A DNA stretch of 6,585 bases from Caldivirga sp. (GCA_028275645.1 JAPWUH010000066.1:1-6585); one strand, 5' to 3'; numbered from the stretch's first letter, positions 1 to 5,820 are shown. Made by a program: numbers and translations. Notes: a model not told the origin generated them from the sequence alone.

Positions 1-316
1 AGTGGGTGAGTCAGCCAGGATAGCCGTGGCCAGCGTGGTAGCCTTCTTCACCGCCGAGACCCTCGACGTAACCCTGGTCAGTAGGATACTGGGCAACGTG
101 TTTAAGAGGGTTGGTGTAAGTGACCCGGTGAGCATGACGGTGGATAGCCTAGTCTTCGTACCAATAGCCTTCCTAGGCGTCATACCAACACCAGCACTGT
201 TAAGCACAATGCTAGGCCTAATACTCGGCAAGTTAACCCTAGTACCATTAACCATAGGGGCCGTCGCCATGAATAGGAGCACGCTCAAGTACGCGCCGCT
301 AATACGCACGGCCTAG
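1..316 (+). CDS. VUT/YhhQ-like integral membrane transporter, C-terminal part (5' end outside window)
   Basis: The frame is open from the left edge to TAG at 314-316 and gives about 104 residues rich in hydrophobic segments. The stretch with VAFF, ETLD, an SRI basic segment, then VDSLVF and IAFLG follows the order seen in VUT-family (YhhQ, DUF165) proteins, where a helix ending in a conserved Leu-Asp pair is followed by a loop and a helix carrying Asp, Phe and an IAFLG-like end. Members are usually 200-230 residues, so this is probably the C-terminal half, and the GTG at position 2 is probably an internal Val codon. The bacterial family imports queuosine precursors such as preQ0. In an archaeon the matching need would be archaeosine synthesis, which is inference. 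Three or so membrane spans are visible, followed by a basic tail. The assignment rests on motif memory, and another multi-pass membrane family is possible. Confidence 0.55.
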   Translation, partial: VGESARIAVASVVAFFTAETLDVTLVSRILGNVFKRVGVSDPVSMTVDSLVFVPIAFLGVIPTPALLSTMLGLILGKLTLVPLTIGAVAMNRSTLKYAPLIRTA

Positions 317-322
317 CAGGCC
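310..322 (+). terminator. Short hairpin over the stop codon of the membrane protein gene
   Basis: GGCCT (310-314) and AGGCC (318-322) are perfect inverted repeats around a three-base loop, and the TAG stop lies inside. There is no T-run just downstream, so a role in 3'-end formation or transcript stability is only a guess. Confidence 0.2.
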
Positions 323-338
323 CATACACCACCAATAG

Positions 339-346
339 TTATTAAG
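339..346 (+). promoter_or_regulatory. TATA-like box for the kinase-like gene
   Basis: TTATTAAG is centred about 26 bp before the GTG at 369. That spacing fits a leaderless archaeal transcript starting at or near the start codon. No Shine-Dalgarno sequence precedes the GTG. Confidence 0.4.
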
Positions 347-368
347 GGCATTACGGCGATTTTAACAC

Positions 369-989
369 GTGAAGGGGGTAATATGCTTATCTGGGCCTGA
401 CGGCTCAGGTAAGAGCACATTAGCTAGGTTACTGGCTAAGCACCTATCCAGCAATGGGCGGGTTAAGGTATCTTGGCTAAGGGGATCCCATACAGCAGCT
501 TCACTAATGGCCAGGTTCCTATCACTGTTCAGCAACATGAGGGGGCCAGGTAACCCATACTACGGGATATCGATACCCAGTAGCTTAAGGCCGCTGTGGT
601 GGTTTTTAGAATTCGTATCAATGTTGCCAAGGTGGTTCCTCCAATTCCTAATACCAGGCACCTACGGGGTGATTGTGGGTGAGAGGGGGCTCCTAGACTT
701 CCTAGTCTGGGTCTGTGTAACCACTGACGTGGGCTTCTTAGGCAGCCTGTGGGGTAGGGCCACACTAGCCTTGGCTACTAGGTACTGTAGGAATGTGCTG
801 GTGACCGCCAGCCCCAGGGAGTTGGTTAGGCGTAAGGGCAGTGAGCCAACGGCTAAGACAATACCAAAGCAGTGGGTTATCTACAGGGCATTATCAAGGG
901 AACTGGGGTTAGTGACCATAGACACGACCCATGAGGCACCATCAGAGTCGCTGGCTAAGTTAATTAATGAATTGAGACTGGTAAATTAA
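369..989 (+). CDS. Thymidylate-kinase-like P-loop phosphotransferase
   Basis: The protein has 206 residues and starts at GTG 369. A Walker A loop, GPDGSGKST, occupies residues 9-17 (K15) directly after the first beta strand, as in thymidylate kinase and related small kinases. In the middle, VIVGERGLLDF (101-111) sits where true thymidylate kinases carry the Asp-Arg-Tyr motif, so Glu-Arg-Gly replaces it. The RRKGSEP stretch (154-160) resembles a lid region, and the IYRALSRELG segment (171-180) followed by TIDTT (183-187) matches the C-terminal pattern of the fold. The extra segment around WLRGSH (36-41) is not typical of housekeeping Tmk. Nucleotide kinase chemistry is therefore likely, but the acceptor may be another nucleoside, nucleotide or sugar. 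Divergent Tmk-like proteins are often found near archaeal nucleotide-sugar genes, but here two unrelated genes separate it from the rhamnose genes. Confidence 0.75.
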   Translation: MKGVICLSGPDGSGKSTLARLLAKHLSSNGRVKVSWLRGSHTAASLMARFLSLFSNMRGPGNPYYGISIPSSLRPLWWFLEFVSMLPRWFLQFLIPGTYGVIVGERGLLDFLVWVCVTTDVGFLGSLWGRATLALATRYCRNVLVTASPRELVRRKGSEPTAKTIPKQWVIYRALSRELGLVTIDTTHEAPSESLAKLINELRLVN

Positions 990-1672
990 ACACTGGTGTA
1001 AACTTCAATGCCCAATTTCCTAGCAGCCTCCAACCCCCTATCATCAATGAACGGTGTCACTAGGACGAGCCTCGGTTTAATGCCCGTGACGGTCTCGTAC
1101 AGCTTTCCGACCCTTGAGAATTCCAGTGCGTCGCCACTTGAGGCACTTGCCTTAATCTCAATTAGTATGTGTGTTCCATCCCTAATCGCTACATCAACCT
1201 CCACCTGGGATGGATGCCCATAAACCACACCATCCTTATCAAAGTAAACCCACTTACCAACCGTGGCGACACCCAGAATCCCCTCAACCACGCCCCTCAT
1301 GGCATTCCTAAAAGCCTCCTCGGACTCAACACCCCACCTAGCCTCAAGCGCCATCAACCTCCTATCAAAAGCCTTAATAGCCTCCTCAACCTTAGCCAAC
1401 CTATCCTCATGCGATTTCACGATCTTAGCTAACTCCTCAATTGCCTTAGATTGTTCCTTAACTGCTTTTGTTAGTTCTTCGATTGCGTTTTCTAGTCTGG
1501 TTAGCCTCTCCTCATGAGCCCTAACTGCCCTCGTTAACTCGTTAACAGCCTCAACAAGCCTATCAACAGAAGACTTAACATCACTATAACCAAGCAAACC
1601 CATAACAGCCAACCTAAACTCCTCATCCTCACGAAGCAACCTCAACAACAAACCCCTCAAATCAACAGACAT
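986..1672 (-). CDS. Coiled-coil protein with PD-(D/E)XK nuclease-like domain (DUF3782 type)
   Basis: The protein has 228 residues and starts at ATG 1672. Residues 35-110 form a long heptad-patterned coiled coil rich in Glu, Lys, Leu and Ala. It contains two related blocks exactly 35 residues (five heptads) apart: ELTRAVRAHEERL at 45-57 and ELAKIVKSHEDRL at 80-92. The C-terminal domain (about 111-228) carries a PD-(D/E)XK-like core: E118/E119 in the first helix, D160 in VEVDVAI, then E172-I-K174 at the end of the next strand. This arrangement matches the DUF3782-type proteins common in Crenarchaeota. They are predicted to be nucleases, but their cellular role is not established. The stop codon overlaps that of the convergent kinase-like gene. 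A TATA-like box about 27 bp upstream suggests a leaderless transcript. Confidence 0.8.
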   Translation of the reverse strand: MSVDLRGLLLRLLREDEEFRLAVMGLLGYSDVKSSVDRLVEAVNELTRAVRAHEERLTRLENAIEELTKAVKEQSKAIEELAKIVKSHEDRLAKVEEAIKAFDRRLMALEARWGVESEEAFRNAMRGVVEGILGVATVGKWVYFDKDGVVYGHPSQVEVDVAIRDGTHILIEIKASASSGDALEFSRVGKLYETVTGIKPRLVLVTPFIDDRGLEAARKLGIEVYTSV

Positions 1673-1693
1673 TCAACTGATTATCGTGAACTC

Positions 1694-1705
1694 AGTTATT
1701 AACTT
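1694..1705 (-). promoter_or_regulatory. TATA-like box for the coiled-coil nuclease-like gene
   Basis: On the minus strand this reads AAGTTAATAACT, centred about 27 bp upstream of the ATG at 1672. That is the spacing expected for a leaderless archaeal transcript. No ribosome binding site lies between them. Confidence 0.4.
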
Positions 1706-1720
1706 TACGGTCCCTCATAA

Positions 1721-2083
1721 CTAAGTGAGATCTGTCTTAAGCATTAATATCTCAGTTTCCCTTAACTCCCCAGTCGTCGGATCCACGGTTAAGCCCAGTA
1801 ATTCAAGGGTTACGACACCTGTTAAAGCCTCATTTAACTCATTAGAAACGAGCGCTGGAGATGCCTCATGTTTATTTCCAACCTTCATAAGCGTGAAGCT
1901 CTTGTCCATATCCACATAGCCGTTGGCTGTCTTAACCCTCCTTTTACTAACAGTACTTAGCCCTAATTCCTCATAAATGTGCCTGGGTATTACGGTGAAT
2001 GTTGCGCTAGTGTTCATTAATGCCTTGGTTTCAATCCCCTCATTAGTGATGGGGTTTATTAATCTTAACATTAACCTATACAT
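1721..2083 (-). CDS. Retropepsin-like (clan AA) aspartic protease homologue with catalytic Asp replaced by Asn
   Basis: The protein has 120 residues and starts at ATG 2083; an in-frame stop upstream limits the start. The fold signature is clear. MNTSATFTVIPRHIYEELGL (23-42) matches the catalytic strand of small retropepsin-like proteins, where the usual reading is Asp-Thr/Ser-Gly-Ala followed by hydrophobics and an E-L-G-L helix. After that come an ANGYV segment (53-57) and a C-terminal block with LTGVVTLELLGLTVDP (87-102) that corresponds to the family's LLG-TLE-LGL-VDP block. The key residue is changed: position 24 is Asn (AAC), and the following Gly is Ser (26). Retropepsins act as homodimers with one Asp per subunit, so this protein is predicted to lack peptidase activity, unless it deamidates or the family uses another residue. 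It could be a binding or regulatory relative, or a decaying gene, although the frame is intact at full family length. Confidence 0.7.
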   Translation of the reverse strand: MYRLMLRLINPITNEGIETKALMNTSATFTVIPRHIYEELGLSTVSKRRVKTANGYVDMDKSFTLMKVGNKHEASPALVSNELNEALTGVVTLELLGLTVDPTTGELRETEILMLKTDLT

Positions 2084-2120
2084 GCCCCATTGAGACTTAC
2101 CAATACTCCTCGGTTAGGAT

Positions 2121-2130
2121 TATTAAATTA
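2121..2130 (-). promoter_or_regulatory. TATA-like box for the retropepsin-like gene
   Basis: On the minus strand this reads TAATTTAATA, centred about 42 bp upstream of the ATG at 2083. A start site near 2099 would give a short leader of about 16 nt without a good Shine-Dalgarno. Confidence 0.35.
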
Positions 2131-2131
2131 C

Positions 2132-2147
2132 TGTAACATTGTAACAT
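2132..2147. repeat. Tandem octamer TGTAACAT x2 upstream of the retropepsin-like gene
   Basis: TGTAACAT occurs twice back to back with no mismatch (2132-2139 and 2140-2147). It lies just upstream of the minus-strand TATA-like box, where an archaeal activator or BRE-adjacent factor would bind. A regulatory role is inference. Confidence 0.4.
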
Positions 2148-2232
2148 GAAGGACTATGAACAGCCGTCTCAGGAGAGATGGTTAAGCTTTAAGTCTGTTT
2201 AAAGTTGAAGATCCTTAATGAGGTATTGGTTC

Positions 2233-2799
2233 TTAAGTGGTAGTGGGTGTGTATTCGAAGTTGTACTCTGCTTGGCTTAACGGTGGGCATGCCTTATCCC
2301 TATCGCTTAGTATTGCCCCAGTTGGGTTGGGCCACTTAATGCCTATTACTGGGTCGCTCCAGTTTATGCACCTCTCCCTGGCTTGATCATACTCCTTGGT
2401 CACTAGGTATAGGAACCAGGATTCCTCAATTGCCTGGAATCCATGTGCAAAGCCAGGTGGTACCCAAAGCGCCTGACCAGGCCTCAAATCAACCCCAACC
2501 CACCTACCAAACCACGGTGAACCCCTCCTCACGTCAACGGCCACGTCAAACACCCTACCCTTAACCACGTAGACGAGTTTACCCTGCTCAGAGGGCTTAA
2601 GCTGGTAGTGGAGACCCCTAACCACGTTTGGGTGTGAGTAGCTTAAATTAACCTGCACGAAGTCGTAGGGTAGGCCGAGGGCCAGGTACTCCCCCCTCTT
2701 CCAAAGCTCAGCGAAAAAGCCTCTGTGATCCTCAAAGACCCTGAACTCGAAGAGCATTACACCAGGTATCTCAAGCCTCCTAACCGACATCACCGGCAT
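2233..2799 (-). CDS. rfbC: dTDP-4-dehydrorhamnose 3,5-epimerase (RmlC)
   Basis: This cytosolic cupin enzyme epimerises dTDP-4-keto-6-deoxy-D-glucose at C3 and C5 in the third step of dTDP-L-rhamnose synthesis. At 188 residues it has normal family length. Visible signatures in order are DHRGFFAELW (24-33), QVNLSYS (49-55), RGLHYQ (61-66) with the catalytic base H64, K74, the FDVAVDVRRGSPWFGRW block (84-100), WVPPGFAHGF (112-121), aromatic Y131 and Y137 near the expected catalytic Tyr, INWSDPVIGIKWP (145-157), and LSDRD (164-168), whose last Asp is the likely partner of H64. The ATG at 2799 is chosen over an in-frame ATG three codons later because GGGAGGGG lies 7 nt upstream of it. The gene overlaps the end of rfbD by 20 nt, so it is almost certainly co-transcribed and translated from its own internal ribosome binding site. 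Confidence 0.96.
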   Translation of the reverse strand: MPVMSVRRLEIPGVMLFEFRVFEDHRGFFAELWKRGEYLALGLPYDFVQVNLSYSHPNVVRGLHYQLKPSEQGKLVYVVKGRVFDVAVDVRRGSPWFGRWVGVDLRPGQALWVPPGFAHGFQAIEESWFLYLVTKEYDQARERCINWSDPVIGIKWPNPTGAILSDRDKACPPLSQAEYNFEYTPTTT

Positions 2800-3682
2800 G
2801 CCTCAACCCCTCCCACTCACCCTTAAAAATAGATAATGCATAATTAAGGTCGTTAATGGGCACCCCAAGCATTTTAACAGCCATTGAGCTGTCCAGGCTT
2901 GAGTCCCTGGGCCTCTGGGCCCTGTAGTTCAAGTCCTTTATGGAAATTGGCTTGACTAGGCTTGTCTGGAAGCCGAAGAACTTGGCTATGGCCAAGGCGA
3001 ACTCGAACCTACTCAACCTAGGCCCAGCCGCATGCAAGACACCCTCAAACTCCCTATCAACCAGCCTAGCCATGACCTCACCTATCAGCGTGTTTAGGGT
3101 TGGTGAACCCCACTGGTCGACAATAGCCTTAACCTCCTCCCCCCTGCTAAGCCTCTCAACTACGCTCTTACCGAAGTTAACCTTACCAGGGCCGAAGCCG
3201 TATATCCACGCAACCCTAACCACAGCCCCACCAACGGCTAAGACAGCTTCCTCGCCTAGGAGTTTACTTAAGCCATAGTAGTTAACGGGCCTGGGCACGT
3301 CAGACTCCCTGTACATGCCCCTTGAGCCGTCGAAGACGTAGTCTGTGGAGAGGTATATCAACCTGGCCCCAATCCTATAGGCGGCTTTAGCCAACTCCCT
3401 AGTGGCCACAGTGTTAACCCTATGGCATAATTCAGGGTTAACCTCACACCCATCCACATCACCCATACCGGCAATGTGAATGATCACACTAGGCTTATAC
3501 TGCGCAACCAAGCCTGTTGCGTCACTAACCAAGTCCCACTTAACAGCAGGTACACCACTAACTGGATGCTGATTATAAACACCAATAACACTACCCTTAG
3601 TCTCCACTAGCCTAAGTGCCGTTTTATAACCAGGCAGCGAACTAACCCCGGTAACCAGTATTAACCCAGCCACTACCTTCAC
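2780..3682 (-). CDS. rfbD: dTDP-4-dehydrorhamnose reductase (RmlD)
   Basis: This extended short-chain dehydrogenase reduces dTDP-4-keto-L-rhamnose to dTDP-L-rhamnose with NAD(P)H, the last step of the pathway. Its 300 residues match the family. The N-terminal Rossmann strand LILVTG (7-12) leads to a nucleotide-binding loop, GVSSLPG (12-18), close to but not the canonical GxxGxxG pattern. STDYVFDGS (112-120) is the RmlD signature. Y136 and K140 form the catalytic YxxxK pair in NYYGLSK. RVAWIYG (156-162) and RPRDSSLD (257-264) are the typical substrate-domain and C-terminal motifs. The start is GTG 3682, supported by a TATA-like box about 24 bp upstream and no ribosome binding site. It is the first gene of a two-gene unit with rfbC, whose start lies within its last codons. 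It is transcribed divergently from rfbB across 58 bp. Confidence 0.95.
   Translation of the reverse strand: MKVVAGLILVTGVSSLPGYKTALRLVETKGSVIGVYNQHPVSGVPAVKWDLVSDATGLVAQYKPSVIIHIAGMGDVDGCEVNPELCHRVNTVATRELAKAAYRIGARLIYLSTDYVFDGSRGMYRESDVPRPVNYYGLSKLLGEEAVLAVGGAVVRVAWIYGFGPGKVNFGKSVVERLSRGEEVKAIVDQWGSPTLNTLIGEVMARLVDREFEGVLHAAGPRLSRFEFALAIAKFFGFQTSLVKPISIKDLNYRAQRPRDSSLDSSMAVKMLGVPINDLNYALSIFKGEWEGLRHAGDVG
2807..2814 (-). promoter_or_regulatory. Shine-Dalgarno site for rfbC inside rfbD
   Basis: The minus strand reads GGGAGGGG, 7 nt before the rfbC ATG at 2799 and inside the rfbD coding sequence. It decides the rfbC start. It contrasts with the leaderless-looking first genes of transcription units in this window. 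Confidence 0.7.
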
Positions 3683-3695
3683 CTAGTGACTGGGG

Positions 3696-3722
3696 TTTAA
3701 ATTTAATAATACTGTGAAATAA
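3696..3722. promoter_or_regulatory. Shared divergent promoter region of rfbD and rfbB
   Basis: TTTAAATTTAATAAT (3696-3710) and GAAATAAT (3715-3722) are the only AT-rich boxes in the 58 bp between the two starts. The first is placed correctly for a leaderless rfbD transcript (about 24 bp from GTG 3682). On the plus strand either box could drive rfbB, with a leader of 0 to about 10 nt. The two directions probably compete for, or share, TBP/TFB binding. Confidence 0.5.
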
Positions 3723-3740
3723 TCAGGCAGTGGTCTAGTA

Positions 3741-4718
3741 ATGGTCAGGGTGCTGGTCACCGGTGGGGCAGGCTTCATTGGGAGCAACTTCGTTAGGTAC
3801 ATGCTGAGTTTAGGCAATGAGGTATTGGTTTACGATGCATTCACCTATGCTGGGCGCCTTGAAAACATACCCAGTGGGGTTAAGGTCATTAGGGGTGATA
3901 TAGCGGACTTCAACACCTTCAGTAGCGTGGTTAGGGATTTCCAACCGGACGTGGTCGTCAACTTCGCCGCTGAGAGTCATGTGGATAGGAGCATTAAGAA
4001 CCCTGAACCATTCATAAGGACCAACATTTACGGAGTCTACACTATACTTGAGGTGGCTAGGAGGTTTAACTTTAGGCTAATACACGTATCCACAGATGAG
4101 GTTTACGGCGACCTGGAGGGTAGGGAACCGGCCACGGAGGAGACTGCTCTTAAGCCGAGTAACCCCTACTCAGCAACCAAGGCTTCAGGGGATGCATTAG
4201 TAATGGCGTACTGGAGGACGTATGGGGTTAAGGCCAGTATCGTTAGGCCATCTAATAACTATGGCCCATATCAACACCCTGAGAAGCTAATACCCAAGAC
4301 AATAATAAGGGCATTGAATGACCTGCCGGTGGTGGTTCACGGCGATGGGTCGCAGAGGAGGGATTGGCTTTACGTTGAGGATAACTGCAGGGCCATATGG
4401 ACAGTATATGAGAGAGGATCACCGGGAGAAGTGTACAATATACCTGGCTTCAACGAGAGGAGTGTGCTCCAGGTGGTTGAGGATATACTGAGGATCCTCG
4501 GTAAGCCGAGGAGCCTAATACGCTTCGTACCCAATAGGCCTGGGCAGGATAGGAGGTACATTATGAGGGGTGATAAGATAATGAACCTAGGCTGGAGGCC
4601 ATCGGTTAGTTGGGAGGAGGGGTTAAGGAGGACTGTCAACTGGTACGTTAAGAATGAGGATTGGTGGAGACCCCTCGTTAATGATGAATTCCTCGTTAAG
4701 GAAACGCCATGGGCCTAG
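3741..4718 (+). CDS. rfbB: dTDP-glucose 4,6-dehydratase (RmlB)
   Basis: This NAD+-dependent extended SDR enzyme converts dTDP-glucose to dTDP-4-keto-6-deoxyglucose, the second step of dTDP-rhamnose synthesis. The Rossmann motif GGAGFIG is at residues 8-14. NFAAESHVDRSI (74-85) is the family block after strand 4. STDEVYG (117-123) carries the T-D-E catalytic triplet (T118, D119, E120). Y143 and K147 are the YxxxK pair in PYSATKAS. RPSNNYGPYQHPEKLIP (169-185) and RRDWLYVED (206-214) are further diagnostic. At 325 residues it is slightly shorter than the usual roughly 350-residue bacterial enzymes. The start is ATG 3741 with no Shine-Dalgarno, so a leaderless or very short-leader transcript is likely. 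It is a single-gene unit, divergent from rfbD and convergent with rfbA, and its last three codons form one arm of an inverted repeat with the end of rfbA. Confidence 0.97.
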   Translation: MVRVLVTGGAGFIGSNFVRYMLSLGNEVLVYDAFTYAGRLENIPSGVKVIRGDIADFNTFSSVVRDFQPDVVVNFAAESHVDRSIKNPEPFIRTNIYGVYTILEVARRFNFRLIHVSTDEVYGDLEGREPATEETALKPSNPYSATKASGDALVMAYWRTYGVKASIVRPSNNYGPYQHPEKLIPKTIIRALNDLPVVVHGDGSQRRDWLYVEDNCRAIWTVYERGSPGEVYNIPGFNERSVLQVVEDILRILGKPRSLIRFVPNRPGQDRRYIMRGDKIMNLGWRPSVSWEEGLRRTVNWYVKNEDWWRPLVNDEFLVKETPWA

Positions 4719-4737
4719 GTTAACTTCACTAGGCCCA
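4710..4737. terminator. Inverted repeat joining the 3' ends of rfbB and rfbA (possible bidirectional 3'-end hairpin)
   Basis: TGGGCCTAG (4710-4718) and CTAGGCCCA (4729-4737) are perfect 9-bp arms around a 10-nt loop. Each arm is the final Trp-Ala-stop of one gene, read on opposite strands. Both mRNAs would fold the same GC-rich stem across their stop codons. No T-tract follows on either side, so this is not a standard intrinsic terminator. Transcript end protection or transcription pausing are alternatives. Confidence 0.5.
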
Positions 4738-5802
4738 GTCCACGCTGGTTATCACATTGCCTTCACCGATAATGAACATGTGCCTACCCCTCTCCAGCCT
4801 TATCGTTGACCTTGGCCCAATTATACTGTCGACAACCCTAGCCCTACCAAGCTCAAGCCTGGCGTCATTAAGCACTAGGCTTCTGCTTACTGCACCGCCA
4901 TTAATCAGCACGTTAGCCTCAATGTCGACGTAATGCTCAATCACTGTGTCCCTGCCTATTGTTGAACCTAGCCCCACGTAAGCTGGGCCATGGACAACAC
5001 CCTCAACCACGGCGCCCCTCTCCACAACCACCCTACCATTCACGGAACCCCTAACCTCACCGTTAACCCTCGGCTCCACTTCATCAAGCATTAGGTACAT
5101 TAGGTCCAGCATGTCCTGGGGTGTACCGGTATCCTTCCACCAGTCATTGGTCACCGTGTAGCCAACTTTACGACCATTATCAATGAACCACTGGATAAGC
5201 TCGGTTATCTCATACTCACCCCTAGCCGATGGCCTCAGGGTCCTAAAGGCCTTCTCCACTTCATCAGAATCCCTGAACATGTAAACCCCAGTCACAACAT
5301 AACTATTGGGTGGTGGCTCCCTTGGCTTCTCAACAAGTTTAACTACCCTCCCATCCTTAACTATGGCATTACCGAACCTAGTCGGATCCCTATGCCTAGT
5401 GAGCACAATGTAGGCATCATAGCCGCCCTCCCTAAACTCCCTAATGAACCTACCCACACCCTCGCCGAAGTAGTTATCACCGAGGTGAACCACCAACTCC
5501 CCACCGGCCCCATCCTCAATAGCCCTATGTATCGCGTGGGCAATGCCAAGCCTCTCACCCTGCTCAACATACCTAATACCAACACCCACACTCGAGCCAT
5601 CACCAAGCGCCTGCCTAAAAAGGAAACCCAGGTGCCCAACCACCATGTAGACGCCCGCAACGCCCCCATCCCTAAGCCCCTCAATAATCCTGGCAACAAG
5701 GGGCTTACCCATCACCGGTATTAGAGGCTTCGGCAAAGTATACGTCAATGGCCTAAGCCTCGTATCCTCACCGGCAACCAAGACAACACCCACCAAGGCC
5801 AT
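4729..5802 (-). CDS. rfbA: Glucose-1-phosphate thymidylyltransferase, archaeal long form (RmlA)
   Basis: This enzyme catalyses the first pathway step, dTTP plus glucose-1-phosphate to dTDP-glucose and pyrophosphate. Its 357 residues comprise an N-terminal nucleotidyltransferase domain (about 1-240) and a C-terminal left-handed beta-helix (about 250-355), as in the long RmlA form rather than the roughly 290-residue bacterial enzyme. Visible motifs are AGEDTRLRPLT (10-20), LPKPLIPVMGKPL (23-35) with K25, EQGERLGIAHA (80-90), LGDNYF (107-112) with the metal-binding D109, EKPREPP (158-164) with K159, RGEYEITELIQWFIDNG (194-210) and WWKDTGTPQDML (221-232) with D224. The signature loop is unusual because Asp (D13) stands where the second Gly of GxGTR normally is. 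The start is ATG 5802 with a TATA-like box about 25 bp upstream and no ribosome binding site, which suggests a leaderless transcript. Other sugar-1-phosphate nucleotidyltransferases share the fold, but the adjacent rfbBCD genes support this call. Confidence 0.93.
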   Translation of the reverse strand: MALVGVVLVAGEDTRLRPLTYTLPKPLIPVMGKPLVARIIEGLRDGGVAGVYMVVGHLGFLFRQALGDGSSVGVGIRYVEQGERLGIAHAIHRAIEDGAGGELVVHLGDNYFGEGVGRFIREFREGGYDAYIVLTRHRDPTRFGNAIVKDGRVVKLVEKPREPPPNSYVVTGVYMFRDSDEVEKAFRTLRPSARGEYEITELIQWFIDNGRKVGYTVTNDWWKDTGTPQDMLDLMYLMLDEVEPRVNGEVRGSVNGRVVVERGAVVEGVVHGPAYVGLGSTIGRDTVIEHYVDIEANVLINGGAVSRSLVLNDARLELGRARVVDSIIGPRSTIRLERGRHMFIIGEGNVITSVDWA

Positions 5803-5820
5803 TGAGGAGTAGGCTAGGGC

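Larger units (their letters stand above)
2084..2232. other. Intergenic region between the retropepsin-like gene and rfbC
   Basis: This 149-bp stretch holds the minus-strand TATA-like box, the tandem TGTAACAT octamers, and a plus-strand 18-codon frame (2146-2202) with no recognisable product. No RNA gene is evident. It also contains the 3' trailer of the rfbD-rfbC transcript, where no convincing terminator hairpin is seen. Confidence 0.5.

Noticed and set aside
564..578. A quasi-palindrome around ATATCGAT in the kinase-like gene
   Set aside because: It has mismatches, lies within coding sequence, and is short enough to occur by chance.
529..765. A 78-codon minus-strand open frame inside the kinase-like gene
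   Set aside because: It is antisense to a gene with an intact Walker A and family pattern, and has no motif or start signal of its own.
986..989. Overlapping stop codons of the convergent kinase-like and nuclease-like genes
   Set aside because: This is real, but TTAA supplies stops on both strands, and such overlaps are common in compact archaeal genomes.
1008..1517. Several plus-strand open frames of 71-87 codons opposite the coiled-coil nuclease-like gene
   Set aside because: They are antisense to a strong coding frame with heptad structure and a nuclease-like core. Their serine- and leucine-rich translations are typical of antisense Glu/Lys/Ala coding DNA.
5392..5724. A 110-codon plus-strand open frame opposite rfbA (and a similar one on the minus strand at 5361-5699)
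   Set aside because: Both lie wholly inside the well-supported rfbA gene, show no family motif, and reflect its codon bias read in another frame.
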